Counted from the first letter of the stretch, positions 9,413-17,957 are shown. The stretch: DNA of 64,000 nucleotides from Rhinopithecimicrobium faecis (GCA_017942165.1 JAGKSB010000005.1:124001-188000), one strand, 5' to 3'. Translations and numbers: made by a program. Notes: generated by a model not told the origin, from the letters alone.

Positions 9413-9429
9413 GGGAAATATAATGCGCT

Positions 9430-9460
9430 AAAAAAGGTAAACTTCGGTTTACCTTTTTTT
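9430..9460 (+). terminator. Rho-independent terminator after rsmG
   Basis: A 13-bp stem (AAAAAAGGTAAAC / GTTTACCTTTTTT) with a TTCG tetraloop ends in a T run. It is the textbook form of an intrinsic terminator. Confidence 0.92.
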
Positions 9461-9532
9461 GTTTAAAAACTTCTGTACACAGCGAAAAACATTTTCCCCA
9501 AAAAGCTGTTTTTGACTAAAGAATCTAAGTTT

Positions 9533-11131
9533 ATGATTGAAGAAAATCTATTTTTAATACTTGTTTTATTTTTCTGTATTATCCCCTTGTATATCCTATC
9601 GATGCGCATCCGTGTATCTTTTTCAATTGTACTCGTCTTGGGAGGACTCCTAATTTCATTTATCCCTGGAGTGCCGGCTATCAAAATTGACCCTAATTTA
9701 GTTTTTTTAATTTTCCTTCCCCCCTTATTATTTGAGGCTGCTTGGTATACTTCGCTTATAGATTTCTATAAATGGCGATCGGAGATTGTGCTTATGGGCT
9801 TTGGACTGGTGCTTTTCACCTCCATATCGGTTGCTTACTTTGCCGTCTGGCTGATACCTGGATTTACACTTGCTTTGGGCTTTCTGCTGGGGGGCATTAT
9901 CTCTCCACCAGATGCCGTGGCTACGACCTCTATCCTAAAAGGCTTAAGTATGCCTAAAAAAGGGATTGCTATCTTAGAAGGGGAAAGTTTAATCAATGAT
10001 GCAGCCTCCCTGACAATTTTCAGATTTGCACTTGTTTCCGTGATATCGGGTCAGTTTGCAGCAGTAGATGTGAGCTTAAGTTTTCTAAAATTATCGTTAG
10101 GAGGGGTCTTTATTGGTCTACTTATCGCTGTGATAATCTATGGTCTTCTACGATTTATAGCGCAGAAAAAAGCTCCTAAGATTATCTCCCCTGTCACCTT
10201 GGTAGCGCCCTATCTCATGTATTTATCGGCAGAACATTATCATTGCTCCGGGGTGCTCTCGGTCGTTAGTGGGGGGTTATTTCTATCCTTCTATTCACGA
10301 GATTTCATGACCTATGGCTCACGGATACAGACCAAGGAGGTATTAGCTACCGTAAGTTTCCTCTTAAATGGTTTTGTATTTATTCTAATAGGTTTAGAGC
10401 TTCCAGTTATTATGCAGGATATAAAATCCTTTTCCACAGCGCAGGCTATCAGCTATGGATTGGCTATTACGGCTCTTGTCATTGTCATTCGACTCCTCTG
10501 GGTTGGCATTATTCAATTTTTCAATCAGGACAATAATTCAGAAAAAAGGAATTGGAAGCTTGCATTTGTTATGGGATGGGCGGGCTTACGCGGTGTGGTA
10601 TCCCTAGCTTCCGCGCTTGCGATTCCACTATACTTAGAAGGAAAGGAATTTCCTTTTAGGAATTTAATCCTAATTATCACCTTTACGGTGATTCTGATAA
10701 CCTTAGTCTTTCAAGGATTAACCTTACCGCTTATCATGCGTAAATTAGATTTACGAGAAGAAGATGATCATATCCCTCATGAGCAGCAGATTAAAGATTT
10801 ACAGTTGAGCTTAGCTAAGCATGCCTTACATCATTTAGAAGATAGCTACGAACAATTGGTGGACGCTGACGGTATCCTTAACAGAGTTAAGCACAGTACG
10901 ATCCGAAATATTGCTATTTTAGAAAAAGAGAAAGAAGACGAGAATAAAGAACGTTATACCCTAAACTATAAGCTTTACTATGCGATACGTATGGATATCA
11001 TCGCTAAGAAAAGATCACAGCTCTATCAACTATGTCATCATGTAATCTATGATGATGAAGTCGTACGATCGGTGGAACATAGCTTGGATCTAGAAGAGGC
11101 AAGGCTTAAGAATTCCGCTCTTTTAGGATAG
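9533..11131 (+). CDS. Na+/H+ antiporter, CPA1 (NhaP) family
   Basis: This 532-aa inner-membrane exchanger swaps sodium or potassium for protons. About twelve membrane segments fill residues 1-400. CPA1 signatures are FLPPLLFEAAW (61-71), GGIISPPDAVATT (120-132), the ion-binding GESLINDAASL (150-160, N155-D156) and WAGLRGVVSLASALAIP. A charged cytoplasmic tail of about 120 residues follows and may sense pH or ions. I chose ATG 9533, since the TTG at 9512 adds only a polar stretch. The gene stands alone after the rsmG terminator. Confidence 0.92.
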   Translation: MIEENLFLILVLFFCIIPLYILSMRIRVSFSIVLVLGGLLISFIPGVPAIKIDPNLVFLIFLPPLLFEAAWYTSLIDFYKWRSEIVLMGFGLVLFTSISVAYFAVWLIPGFTLALGFLLGGIISPPDAVATTSILKGLSMPKKGIAILEGESLINDAASLTIFRFALVSVISGQFAAVDVSLSFLKLSLGGVFIGLLIAVIIYGLLRFIAQKKAPKIISPVTLVAPYLMYLSAEHYHCSGVLSVVSGGLFLSFYSRDFMTYGSRIQTKEVLATVSFLLNGFVFILIGLELPVIMQDIKSFSTAQAISYGLAITALVIVIRLLWVGIIQFFNQDNNSEKRNWKLAFVMGWAGLRGVVSLASALAIPLYLEGKEFPFRNLILIITFTVILITLVFQGLTLPLIMRKLDLREEDDHIPHEQQIKDLQLSLAKHALHHLEDSYEQLVDADGILNRVKHSTIRNIAILEKEKEDENKERYTLNYKLYYAIRMDIIAKKRSQLYQLCHHVIYDDEVVRSVEHSLDLEEARLKNSALLG

Positions 11132-11181
11132 GGAGCTATTAAATAGCCACTTATTTAAAAAAGAGCGATGGATTTAATTTG

Positions 11182-11189
11182 TATGTTTG
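11182..11189 (+). promoter_or_regulatory. -7 promoter element of the AraC-family regulator
   Basis: TATGTTTG matches TAnnTTTG exactly. RNA would start near 11194, giving a leader of about 35 nt before the ATG at 11229. Confidence 0.45.
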
Positions 11190-11228
11190 CACATTAAAAT
11201 ATTCTGACGTTACTTTTTTATTATTACG

Positions 11229-12113
11229 ATGCATACAGATGACAAAGCTATTATTACGTATAATTATACTTCTCCAGCCCAGAATGAGCAACAACTTACG
11301 ATTCGATCTATTGAAGATTTTATAGCGAATAGTTCGCCTTTAATAGGTCAGCCCCATTGTATTAAATTTTTTCTTTTTATAGTTATTTTCGATGGGCATG
11401 CAGAACATGAATTTGACCAGCATATACTGCACTTAGATGCTCGGGATGTAACGATCTTAATTCCTGGACAAATTCATTGTTTCAAGAAATATACGGGCGT
11501 GAAGGGGTATGTAATCAGTTTTAAAGACACTTTTTTATTTGAAGTAGAAAATACAGTTAATTTTCAGCGAAACTTAGCAATTATTTTCAATTTTCAAGCG
11601 TTTGAAAAAGTTTCCCTAGGGAATGCTAATTTCGCCACGATATGTCATCTATGCATGTTATTTTGGGCGGAGGTATACCGCGATTACCATAAAAATAATG
11701 CCTTAATATTACAGCATCTCTTTACGGCATTTCTACTCGTTATCGACCGAGAAATGCACAGCGGTGGGGTCGCTCCCTATATGGATAAACATCGAAAACT
11801 TTCTATTGAATTTAAGATTCTTGTATTTAATAATATCCATGCAAAAAACAATGTGCAATACTACGCTGATCAATTAAATGTGGCTGTAAAGACATTGCAA
11901 GATTCCATGAAAATTAGCTTTAAAGAATCCCCTAAAAAGTTTTTAAAAAAAGCGTTGATTTTAAAGGCTAAGCAACTTTTACAAAATCAGACCTTACAAA
12001 TTCAGGAGGTGGCCTATTTTTTAGGATACAATGAACCCACGAATTTCACGAAATTCTTTAAGAAGGAAACGGATTTTACGGCAGAGGATTACCGTAAAAA
12101 TTATATCCGTTAA
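11229..12113 (+). CDS. AraC-family transcriptional regulator
   Basis: This 294-aa protein has an N-terminal cupin-like sensing half (roughly 30-170, with HILHLDARDVTILIPGQIH). Its C-terminal double helix-turn-helix domain spans about 195-294. The second HTH ends in the AraC signature IQEVAYFLGYNEPTNFTKFFKKE, with F in place of the usual S/H. No obvious target gene is next to it: the antiporter upstream is separated by a promoter, and the next gene is convergent. The ligand is unknown. Confidence 0.88.
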   Translation: MHTDDKAIITYNYTSPAQNEQQLTIRSIEDFIANSSPLIGQPHCIKFFLFIVIFDGHAEHEFDQHILHLDARDVTILIPGQIHCFKKYTGVKGYVISFKDTFLFEVENTVNFQRNLAIIFNFQAFEKVSLGNANFATICHLCMLFWAEVYRDYHKNNALILQHLFTAFLLVIDREMHSGGVAPYMDKHRKLSIEFKILVFNNIHAKNNVQYYADQLNVAVKTLQDSMKISFKESPKKFLKKALILKAKQLLQNQTLQIQEVAYFLGYNEPTNFTKFFKKETDFTAEDYRKNYIR

Positions 12114-12132
12114 TTGCTTGCAAAGGGTTTCT

Positions 12133-12363
12133 TTAACCCTGAACTTTTACTATTTCAGCCCCCAATAAAGCGACTTCCTCATCCATACCAAAAAGAGGTA
12201 GGCCTGATTCAGGGCTTAATTTTAACCACTGTGTATCCGTATCTTTTATAATTTGCACATACTCCTTACCGTCCTTAAAGATGGTATATGTATCTTCTTC
12301 TTCTGGGAATACAGCATATTCAACACCCGCAATTTCGATATCGAAAGGTTCTTTCATTTCCAT
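12133..12363 (-). CDS. Small acidic hypothetical protein (76 aa)
   Basis: I do not recognise this protein. It is short, acidic and beta-rich by eye (IEIAGVEYAVFPEEEDTYTIFKDG), with no signal peptide, membrane segment or cysteine. The gene lies in a gap that would otherwise be empty, between AraC and the divergent dprA. Its composition is protein-like rather than random. A 6-bp hairpin (12124-12140) spans its stop codon and could help end both convergent transcripts. It is probably a cytoplasmic protein of unknown role. Confidence 0.65.
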   Translation of the reverse strand: MEMKEPFDIEIAGVEYAVFPEEEDTYTIFKDGKEYVQIIKDTDTQWLKLSPESGLPLFGMDEEVALLGAEIVKVQG

Positions 12364-12411
12364 AGTCTTATTTTTTAAAGCTGTAAAGTTACATATTTCT
12401 GAGAGATTACG

Positions 12412-12419
12412 TATCTTTA
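12412..12419 (+). promoter_or_regulatory. Possible -7 promoter element of dprA
   Basis: TATCTTTA differs from TAnnTTTG only at the last base and lies 3 bases before the dprA ATG. If used, the transcript would begin at or next to the start codon, that is, it would be leaderless or nearly so. Confidence 0.35.
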
Positions 12420-12422
12420 GGT

Positions 12423-13517
12423 ATGCAGCGAATCTATCAAATTGCGCTGAGTAAGATGAAGGGCATTGGCCCTACCCTTACGCGCCAATTAATGCAACAT
12501 TGCGGAACCTTAGAAGGTGTATTTAAAGCTTCCAAGCAGCAATTGTTACAGATTCCTCAAATAGGACCCTCTACAATACAAACACTGCAAGAAGGGAACT
12601 ACCTGAAGCTCGCAGAGCGCGAGCTTCAACAAATCGAAAAAATGGCTATCCAATGTCATTGGTACACGGAAGCTACCTATCCACATCGTTTGGCAGCATG
12701 CAGCGATGCTCCCCTATTATTATATACCAAAGGGAATACGGACTTAAACCCGACGTATACAGTAGCTATCGTCGGCACGCGCCGCGCTACGGCTTATGGG
12801 GCACGCATCTGTGAGGAGCTGCTGGCAGCATTTAAAGCATTAAACATTCAAATAGTCTCAGGTCTTGCATTTGGCATTGACAGCATCGCCCATCGTCAAG
12901 CTTTAAAGCATCAGCTTCCCACCATTGCCGTCTTAGCACATGGCTTAGACCGTATTTATCCTTACGCCCACCATCAACTAGCGAAAGACATGCTTTCACA
13001 AGGAGGTTTAGTCACAGAGTTCCCTCTAGGGACGCCTCCAGAACGTGTACATTTCCCGATGCGCAACCGGATCATTGCAGGCATGGTAGACCTACTTATT
13101 GTGGTGGAGGCCGCTGAAAATGGTGGAGCCTTAATAACGGCGGAGTTGGCCAATGGCTATGGCAGGGAGGTATGTGCCTTCCCTGGCGCTGTGGATCAGC
13201 ATTATTCTGCAGGCTGCAACTACCTAATTAAATCGCATCGTGCACAGCTCGTACGAGATGCTGCAGATATCCTGTATTTAATGAATTGGGGTTCGGTTAG
13301 TCAACAAGGAAGCAAGCAATTAAATCTTATGCCTCCAAACTTAGACCCTCAGGCGGAGCTAGTATATAGTTTTATTCCGAAAGATAAGGTTATTGGAATT
13401 CAGCAATTGGCGCAATTGACGGGCCTTACGGCGCATCAATTAGCTGTAAATTTAATTAATTTGGAGATGTTAAGCCTTATTTTGACATTTCCGGGGAAGA
13501 ATTACCGTGCCCTTTAG
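12423..13517 (+). CDS. dprA: DNA-processing protein DprA
   Basis: DprA (364 aa) protects incoming single-stranded DNA and loads RecA during natural transformation, and it is also found in many non-competent bacteria. A helix-hairpin-helix-like N-terminal region (LSKMKGIGPTLTRQLM, then IPQIGPSTIQTL) precedes the extended Rossmann fold. The fold carries TVAIVGTRRATAYG, SGLAFGIDSIAH, VLAHGLDRIYP, FPMRNRIIAGM and EAAENGGALITAELA. A C-terminal winged-helix domain (about 300-364) follows. Length and motifs are complete. It is transcribed divergently from the 76-aa hypothetical. Confidence 0.96.
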   Translation: MQRIYQIALSKMKGIGPTLTRQLMQHCGTLEGVFKASKQQLLQIPQIGPSTIQTLQEGNYLKLAERELQQIEKMAIQCHWYTEATYPHRLAACSDAPLLLYTKGNTDLNPTYTVAIVGTRRATAYGARICEELLAAFKALNIQIVSGLAFGIDSIAHRQALKHQLPTIAVLAHGLDRIYPYAHHQLAKDMLSQGGLVTEFPLGTPPERVHFPMRNRIIAGMVDLLIVVEAAENGGALITAELANGYGREVCAFPGAVDQHYSAGCNYLIKSHRAQLVRDAADILYLMNWGSVSQQGSKQLNLMPPNLDPQAELVYSFIPKDKVIGIQQLAQLTGLTAHQLAVNLINLEMLSLILTFPGKNYRAL

Positions 13518-13642
13518 GAGTTCAACACATAAAAAACAGCTAAAAAAGCTTTGTTTTTAAGCCTTGAAAAAACTATTCTCACTGAGAATCAGTAGGCTAA
13601 GGGGAAAATGCATATTTTCTTTTATAAACTAGTTATTTTTTC

Positions 13643-13650
13643 TACTTTTG
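13643..13650 (+). promoter_or_regulatory. -7 promoter element of the SRP RNA gene
   Basis: TACTTTTG matches TAnnTTTG exactly and ends five bases before the GGG that opens the SRP RNA. That is the expected distance to a start site. No clear -33 TTG is visible. Confidence 0.65.
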
Positions 13651-13654
13651 TGAC

Positions 13655-13749
13655 GGGTAAGTCTTTTACGACCAGCTCCCATTGACTCCCCCAGGTTGGG
13701 AACAAAGCAAGGGTATTTGGTTGAGCGGTGCGATAAAAGGAGCTTACCC
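13655..13749 (+). ncRNA. ffs: Signal recognition particle RNA, small bacterial (4.5S) type
   Basis: The RNA scaffold of the signal recognition particle binds Ffh and targets nascent membrane proteins to FtsY and SecYEG. The two ends pair: GGGTAAG (13655-13661) with CTTACCC (13743-13749), then TTTTA with TAAAA. The apical domain IV has the conserved core CCAGGTTGGGAACAAAGCA followed by GGGTA, carrying the GGAA-like tetraloop and the asymmetric AGCA loop that Ffh contacts. The length of about 95 nt fits the small bacterial form without an Alu domain. A -7 element sits five bases upstream and a T6 run follows the closing stem at 13751-13756. Exact ends are inferred from the pairing. Confidence 0.9.
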
Positions 13750-13894
13750 ATTTTTTGTGCTCTAATTTTCGCAAACCGCCTAAAATCTCCCCCTTATATT
13801 TTGTAAAAACTTTGGTCGTTGAACGCTATTTATTAGAATTCTGCAACTATAAAAATATTTTTTTGTTTATTTGTAATCGAATTAGTACTATCGT

Positions 13895-14737
13895 ATGAGT
13901 TGGTTTAAAAGAGAAAAGGTCGGAATTAGTACGGCCACAGCGAATAAGAAAGAAGCACCAGATGGCATGTGGAATAAATGTCCATCTTGTAAAAAGCCAT
14001 TATTAAATCTTGAGCAAGTTGAGAACAACTACGTTTGTCAATACTGCTCACATCATTTAAGAATCGGTTCTGTAGCTTATTATTCTATTCTATTTGATAA
14101 TAATGAATTTACGGAGTTGTTTCCAAACTTAACTTCTGGAAACCCCTTAAATTTTACAGATACAAAACCTTATGTAGACCGTCTGAAAGATAGTCAAGCA
14201 AAGACAGGTTTGAAAGATGCTATCCGCAGTGCACACGGAAAGATAGAAGGTCAAGAATTAGTAATTGCTTGTATGGACTTTGCCTTTATTGGGGGTTCTA
14301 TGGGTTCTGTAGTAGGGGAAAAAATCTCCCGCTCTATTGATTACTGTATCGAGCATAAATTACCTTTTATGTTGATCTCTAAATCAGGTGGTGCCCGTAT
14401 GATGGAAGCAGCATTCTCCTTAATGCAAATGGCTAAGACTTCAGCAAAATTAGCGCTATTAGCGAAAGCAGGCCTACCGTATGTCTGTTTATTAACAGAT
14501 CCTACGACAGGTGGCGTTACAGCTTCTTATGCTATGTTAGGGGATATTAATATTGCTGAGCCTGGCGCTTTAATCGGCTTCGCAGGTCCACGTGTTATTA
14601 AAGAAACTATCAAAAAAGACTTACCTAAAGGATTTCAAACTTCAGAGTTCGTCTTAGAACACGGTTTCTTAGATTTTATTGTTGACCGTCGTCAGCTAAA
14701 ACAAAAAGTTGCTACCTATTTAAAATTAGTCGGTTAA
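13895..14737 (+). CDS. accD: Acetyl-CoA carboxylase carboxyltransferase subunit beta
   Basis: AccD (280 aa) forms the carboxyltransferase with AccA and transfers the carboxyl group from biotin to acetyl-CoA, the first step of fatty acid synthesis. The N-terminal zinc ribbon has C29, C32, C48 and C51 (CPSC and CQYC). The crotonase-like domain carries [32 protein letters not shown] and [25 protein letters not shown] sequence ([12 protein letters not shown]) shapes the oxyanion/biotin site. The length is normal. accA is not in this window. A hairpin terminator follows at 14775. Confidence 0.97.
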   Translation: MSWFKREKVGISTATANKKEAPDGMWNKCPSCKKPLLNLEQVENNYVCQYCSHHLRIGSVAYYSILFDNNEFTELFPNLTSGNPLNFTDTKPYVDRLKDSQAKTGLKDAIRSAHGKIEGQELVIACMDFAFIGGSMGSVVGEKISRSIDYCIEHKLPFMLISKSGGARMMEAAFSLMQMAKTSAKLALLAKAGLPYVCLLTDPTTGGVTASYAMLGDINIAEPGALIGFAGPRVIKETIKKDLPKGFQTSEFVLEHGFLDFIVDRRQLKQKVATYLKLVG

Positions 14738-14774
14738 CACTTTTAACAGTCTACTTTTATAGCTATAAAATACC

Positions 14775-14807
14775 AAAAGCTTGATTGGCAACAATCAAGC
14801 TTTTTTT
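14775..14807 (+). terminator. Rho-independent terminator after accD
   Basis: A 13-bp stem (AAAAGCTTGATTG / CAATCAAGCTTTT) with a GCAA tetraloop and a following T run. The A run at its left end may let it also serve the convergent gene at 14818. Confidence 0.9.
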
Positions 14808-14817
14808 ATAATTGAAG

Positions 14818-15171
14818 CTAATAAGCTTTTTTCACCAAGTACCTGCGAAAATTCCAGCGTTTACGCCGCCCCAAATAGCTGAGATCATGCTCCCAGAAAA
14901 AGGCCTCCCGCTCGAAAGAAATATTCCTATAAGCACGCTGGAAATCCCTGTACTGTAACAAGCGAACGCCAAATTCGAGTAGATAAAAAAGATAGAAGGG
15001 CACTATCAAAAGCTCCAAAGCTTGTGCTAAATGTATGCGTTCATGATTAATCAGTACCCGATCATGCCTCAACTTTTCACTCCGTAGCAATATAAATGGG
15101 AAAATAGTAATTGCATTAGCACGCCCCAAGGAAAATAAGGAAGTCCATATCTTACTGACGATTATAGGCAT
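14818..15171 (-). CDS. Small protein with an HExxH motif, function unknown
   Basis: This 117-aa basic protein is of a kind I recall as a conserved hypothetical in Bacteroidota, but I cannot name its family. It has a zincin-like HERIH (H43, E44, H47) followed by a hydrophobic helix (about 52-66) that holds possible third ligands E53 and E66. A distinctive AYRNISFEREAFFWEHD segment lies at about 80-96. There is no signal peptide. The many arginines and the single amphipathic or membrane-dipping region suggest membrane association. A peptidase role is only an inference from the motif. It is convergent with accD and divergent from the MerR gene. Confidence 0.72.
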   Translation of the reverse strand: MPIIVSKIWTSLFSLGRANAITIFPFILLRSEKLRHDRVLINHERIHLAQALELLIVPFYLFYLLEFGVRLLQYRDFQRAYRNISFEREAFFWEHDLSYLGRRKRWNFRRYLVKKAY

Positions 15172-15263
15172 GATCTTATGAATTTATAGAGTTAACAACA
15201 GTATCTTTCAAGTCCTGAGGCAGTCATATCTTTTTCAGGTTTTAGATTATCAAACTTACATTG

Positions 15264-15271
15264 TATATTTG
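15264..15271 (+). promoter_or_regulatory. -7 promoter element of the MerR-family regulator
   Basis: TATATTTG matches TAnnTTTG exactly. Transcription would begin near 15276, leaving a leader of about 23 nt before the ATG at 15299. It also argues against the longer frame whose TTG start (15269) lies within the element. Confidence 0.5.
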
Positions 15272-15298
15272 TTAGTAAGAACTAGTAATATAGGAAAT

Positions 15299-15634
15299 AT
15301 GCCTTACAAAGATCGTGAAATAAATAAATTATACTTTACCATGGGCGAAGTGACGGAAATGTTTGATGTCAACGCTTCCCAAATTCGTTTTTATGAGCGT
15401 GAATTTGAAGTTCTACAACCCAAGAAAAACAAAAAAGGAAACCGCCTCTTTACGCAAGAAGATATCGCCAACCTAAGGATTATCTTTAACCTCGTAAAGG
15501 ACAAGGGCTATACCCTACAAGGAGCCCGCGATTATCTGAAAGCTAATAAAAACGAAGCTAGAGAGAATCAACGTGTCGTAGACTCTCTTGAAAAGCTGAA
15601 ATCTTTCCTGATGGAAGTGCGCGACAGCTTATAG
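15299..15634 (+). CDS. MerR-family transcriptional regulator
   Basis: This 111-aa protein consists of a MerR winged helix-turn-helix (about 10-80) and a short helical tail. Family marks are LYFTMGEVTEMFDVNASQIR, FYEREFEVLQPKKNKKGNRLF and the ILR-like NLRIIFNLVKDKGYTLQGA. There is no C-terminal effector domain and no cysteine, so it does not look like a metal sensor. Such short MerR proteins are common beside housekeeping genes in Bacteroidota. The start at 15299 (MPYKDREINK) lies downstream of a good promoter element. The neighbours fbp (convergent) and the HExxH gene (divergent) do not identify a target. Confidence 0.88.
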   Translation: MPYKDREINKLYFTMGEVTEMFDVNASQIRFYEREFEVLQPKKNKKGNRLFTQEDIANLRIIFNLVKDKGYTLQGARDYLKANKNEARENQRVVDSLEKLKSFLMEVRDSL

Positions 15635-15636
15635 TA

Positions 15637-15671
15637 AACTATTTTCCAACAACTATTTTCCAACAACTATT
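15637..15671. repeat. Two and a half copies of a 14-bp tandem repeat
   Basis: AACTATTTTCCAAC occurs at 15637-15650 and 15651-15664, with a partial third copy (AACTATT) from 15665. The partial copy contains the fbp stop codon (TAG on the minus strand). The array fills the gap between the MerR and fbp 3' ends. Confidence 0.9.
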
Positions 15672-16680
15672 CGCCGTCCTCCAGCTGCTGAGCAATCTTT
15701 TCAAACTGCGCTACCATATCTTTGGAACCTAGGAAAATAGGTGTTCGCGCATGCAATGAGGAAGGCTTTAAGGATAGTATTCGTTGCTTTCCATCCGTAG
15801 CCCGCCCCCCAGCTTGCTCCATAATCCACGCTAAGGGATTGCACTCATAAAGCAAGCGTAGCTTCCCCTGCGGATAGCTTAACGTTGAAGGGTATAAAAA
15901 GATTCCCCCTTGAATTAAATTACGATGAACATCTGCTACCATAGAACCGATATAGCGTGCAGCATACGGCCTATTTGTAGCCTCATCTACTTCTTGACAA
16001 TATTTTATATACTTCTTTACGGCTTCCGGAAATTTACTGTAGTTACCCTCATTAATAGAATAGATCGTGCCTGTTGTGGGAATCTGCATCTTAGGGTGCG
16101 AGAGGCAGAACTCGCCAATGGAAGGATCTAAGGTAAAGCCATTAACACCATTTCCTGTCGTATATACTAACATGGTGGAGGACCCATAAATAATATAGCC
16201 TGCGGCAACTTGCTGATCCCCCGTTTGAAGAATATCCGCTAGCCGAGCGACACCTTCCTGAACCTGTCTTCTGTAGATGGAGAATATAGTACCTACAGAA
16301 ACATTAACATCTATATTTGAGGAGCCATCAAGGGGGTCTATACACACGATATACTTAGCTTGAGATGCATTCTTAGCGGGAATATAAATCGCTTCTTCAT
16401 GTTCTTCAGAAGCGACGACGCAACACTCACCTCCGGAGGTCAATGCCTGAATAAACTGCTCATCAGCGAAGACATCCAACTTCTTTTGGCCCTCTCCTTG
16501 AATATTAATTGAACCAGCGTCACCAAAAATGGCTACTAATCCTGCTTTATTAACTTTTTTATGAACTATTTTGGCGGCGATACCGATATCAGCAAGAAGG
16601 CGAGAAAGCTCTCCCTTAGCATAAGGGAAGTCTTTTTGATTTTCAACAATAAATTGACCTAAGGTTAAGAATGTATTCAT
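15667..16680 (-). CDS. fbp: Fructose-1,6-bisphosphatase, class 1
   Basis: Fbp (337 aa) removes the 1-phosphate of fructose 1,6-bisphosphate in gluconeogenesis. Metal-binding signatures are SEEHEE (91-96) and [11 protein letters not shown] (114-124). Further marks are [35 protein letters not shown] and [14 protein letters not shown] near the C terminus. The length matches class 1 enzymes. The gene is downstream of the phosphodiesterase (34-base gap), so mutS-trmN-yfcE-fbp may be read together. Its stop codon lies in a short tandem repeat. Confidence 0.97.
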   Translation of the reverse strand: MNTFLTLGQFIVENQKDFPYAKGELSRLLADIGIAAKIVHKKVNKAGLVAIFGDAGSINIQGEGQKKLDVFADEQFIQALTSGGECCVVASEEHEEAIYIPAKNASQAKYIVCIDPLDGSSNIDVNVSVGTIFSIYRRQVQEGVARLADILQTGDQQVAAGYIIYGSSTMLVYTTGNGVNGFTLDPSIGEFCLSHPKMQIPTTGTIYSINEGNYSKFPEAVKKYIKYCQEVDEATNRPYAARYIGSMVADVHRNLIQGGIFLYPSTLSYPQGKLRLLYECNPLAWIMEQAGGRATDGKQRILSLKPSSLHARTPIFLGSKDMVAQFEKIAQQLEDGE

Positions 16681-16714
16681 GCGAGTTTATATTTGCGATG
16701 AATATAAACATTTA

Positions 16715-17209
16715 TTATCGTATCGCTAACTCAATTACTTCTAAATTCTCAATTTTATCCTTATTTATTTCAAACCTCATGAGGGTGCGTACTTTATGCC
16801 ATCCTTGTTTTCCTGCAGCTCCAGGGTTCAGATGTAGGCATTTCAATTTTCCATCATACTGCACCTTGAGGATATGCGAGTGACCACAAATAAAAAGTTG
16901 GGGTGGGTTTCGTGTAATCTCCTCTTTAATAAGCGTAGAATAGCGTCCGGGGTATCCGCCAATATGGGTGATCCACACGTCCACATCTTCACAGAAAAAA
17001 CGTAAATTTTCAGGGTATAGCATACGTATATCCTTACCGTCGATATTTCCGTAAACCGCTTTAAAGGGTTTGAATGCCGCTAAGCGAGCAGCTACCGCGG
17101 GATCCCCAATATCTCCAGCATGCCAGATCTCATCGCATACTGCGAAATGTGTAAATACCGCTTCATCTAGATGAGAGTGTGTATCAGAAATTAAACCAAT
17201 CTTCTTCAT
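16715..17209 (-). CDS. YfcE/MJ0936-family metallophosphodiesterase
   Basis: This 164-aa protein is a compact calcineurin-like phosphoesterase. The metal-ligand motifs appear in order: ISDTHSHLD (7-15), WHAGDIGD, VYGNIDGKD, THIGGYPG and CGHSHILK. LHLNPGAAG ends the active-site region. Members hydrolyse model phosphodiesters, but the natural substrate is generally not known. It lies 42 bases after trmN and 34 before fbp on the minus strand. Confidence 0.9.
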   Translation of the reverse strand: MKKIGLISDTHSHLDEAVFTHFAVCDEIWHAGDIGDPAVAARLAAFKPFKAVYGNIDGKDIRMLYPENLRFFCEDVDVWITHIGGYPGRYSTLIKEEITRNPPQLFICGHSHILKVQYDGKLKCLHLNPGAAGKQGWHKVRTLMRFEINKDKIENLEVIELAIR

Positions 17210-17251
17210 AGTTCCTAAATTTAAGAAATATTAATCTGTCATCAAGCGCTT

Positions 17252-17956
17252 TTAATAGGCCAAGAAGTAAGGCTTCAATAAACGCTTATAGGCTTCGGTA
17301 TAGCAATTTCTTTCTTGATAAATAACGAGGTTTTCATCTTTTGCTGCGCTGGGCGCATAGGGACGTAGATCAATAATCTTACGAAAGACTTCCTGCCCCT
17401 CAAAGGACGATATATGCCGCGTGGCATGTAGGAAAAACCGCCCTTCACCTAATTTAACAACCTGATCAGCGAGGGCTCCAGGAAGTATTAACTGTAGAGA
17501 ACAGTCTTTGGTACCATAGCGGGCAACAAAGGCTAGCAGCTCTTCAAAAAACTGCAGGTCTGTATGGCGTGCTAGGGTCTTTCGAAGGTCTGGATTTTTT
17601 AGCGAATCGGTATAGAAAGGAGGATTAGCAATAATTAAATCGTATTTCAACGAAGGCTTAAATTCCTGAAAACATTGAGCTATCAGCTTTAAGCGCTCCT
17701 TAAAGGGGGAGTTTTTGAAATTTTCCGCTGCACGGTATGCTGCCGCAGGATCGATTTCTACAGCGTCCACATAGGCTTTTTCAAAGCGCTGTGCCAGCAT
17801 TAAGGCTATCACTCCAGTACCCGTACCGACGTCCAATATCCGTGTATACGAAGCTGGCGCCACCTGCGCTGCTAGCAGCACCCCATCGGTATTAATCTTC
17901 ATGGCACAGTCGGCCTGATCGACTGCAAATTGCTTGAACTGAAAAATGGTGCCCAT
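17252..17956 (-). CDS. trmN: tRNA1(Val) (adenine-37 N6) methyltransferase
   Basis: TrmN6 (234 aa) methylates N6 of A37 in tRNA-Val. The SAM-binding motif ILDVGTGTGVIALMLAQR is at about 40-57. The amino-methyltransferase motif IIANPPFYTDSLKNPD follows at about 110-125, with the NPPF/Y signature for adenine N6. The start ATG at 17956 is separated from the mutS stop codon by a single base, so translation is probably coupled. In E. coli this family was first named yfiC. The substrate is assigned from family similarity only. Confidence 0.88.
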   Translation of the reverse strand: MGTIFQFKQFAVDQADCAMKINTDGVLLAAQVAPASYTRILDVGTGTGVIALMLAQRFEKAYVDAVEIDPAAAYRAAENFKNSPFKERLKLIAQCFQEFKPSLKYDLIIANPPFYTDSLKNPDLRKTLARHTDLQFFEELLAFVARYGTKDCSLQLILPGALADQVVKLGEGRFFLHATRHISSFEGQEVFRKIIDLRPYAPSAAKDENLVIYQERNCYTEAYKRLLKPYFLAY

Positions 17957-17957
17957 C

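Larger units (their letters stand above)
13518..13894. other. Gap between dprA and accD holding the SRP RNA gene
   Basis: This 377-base stretch contains a possible dprA terminator (AAAAACA at 13532-13538 pairing with TGTTTTT at 13552-13558), a small ATTCTC/GAGAAT hairpin at 13575-13589, the SRP RNA promoter and the SRP RNA gene. The last 145 bases before accD are AT-rich, and I see no further structure or clear promoter in them. Confidence 0.6.
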
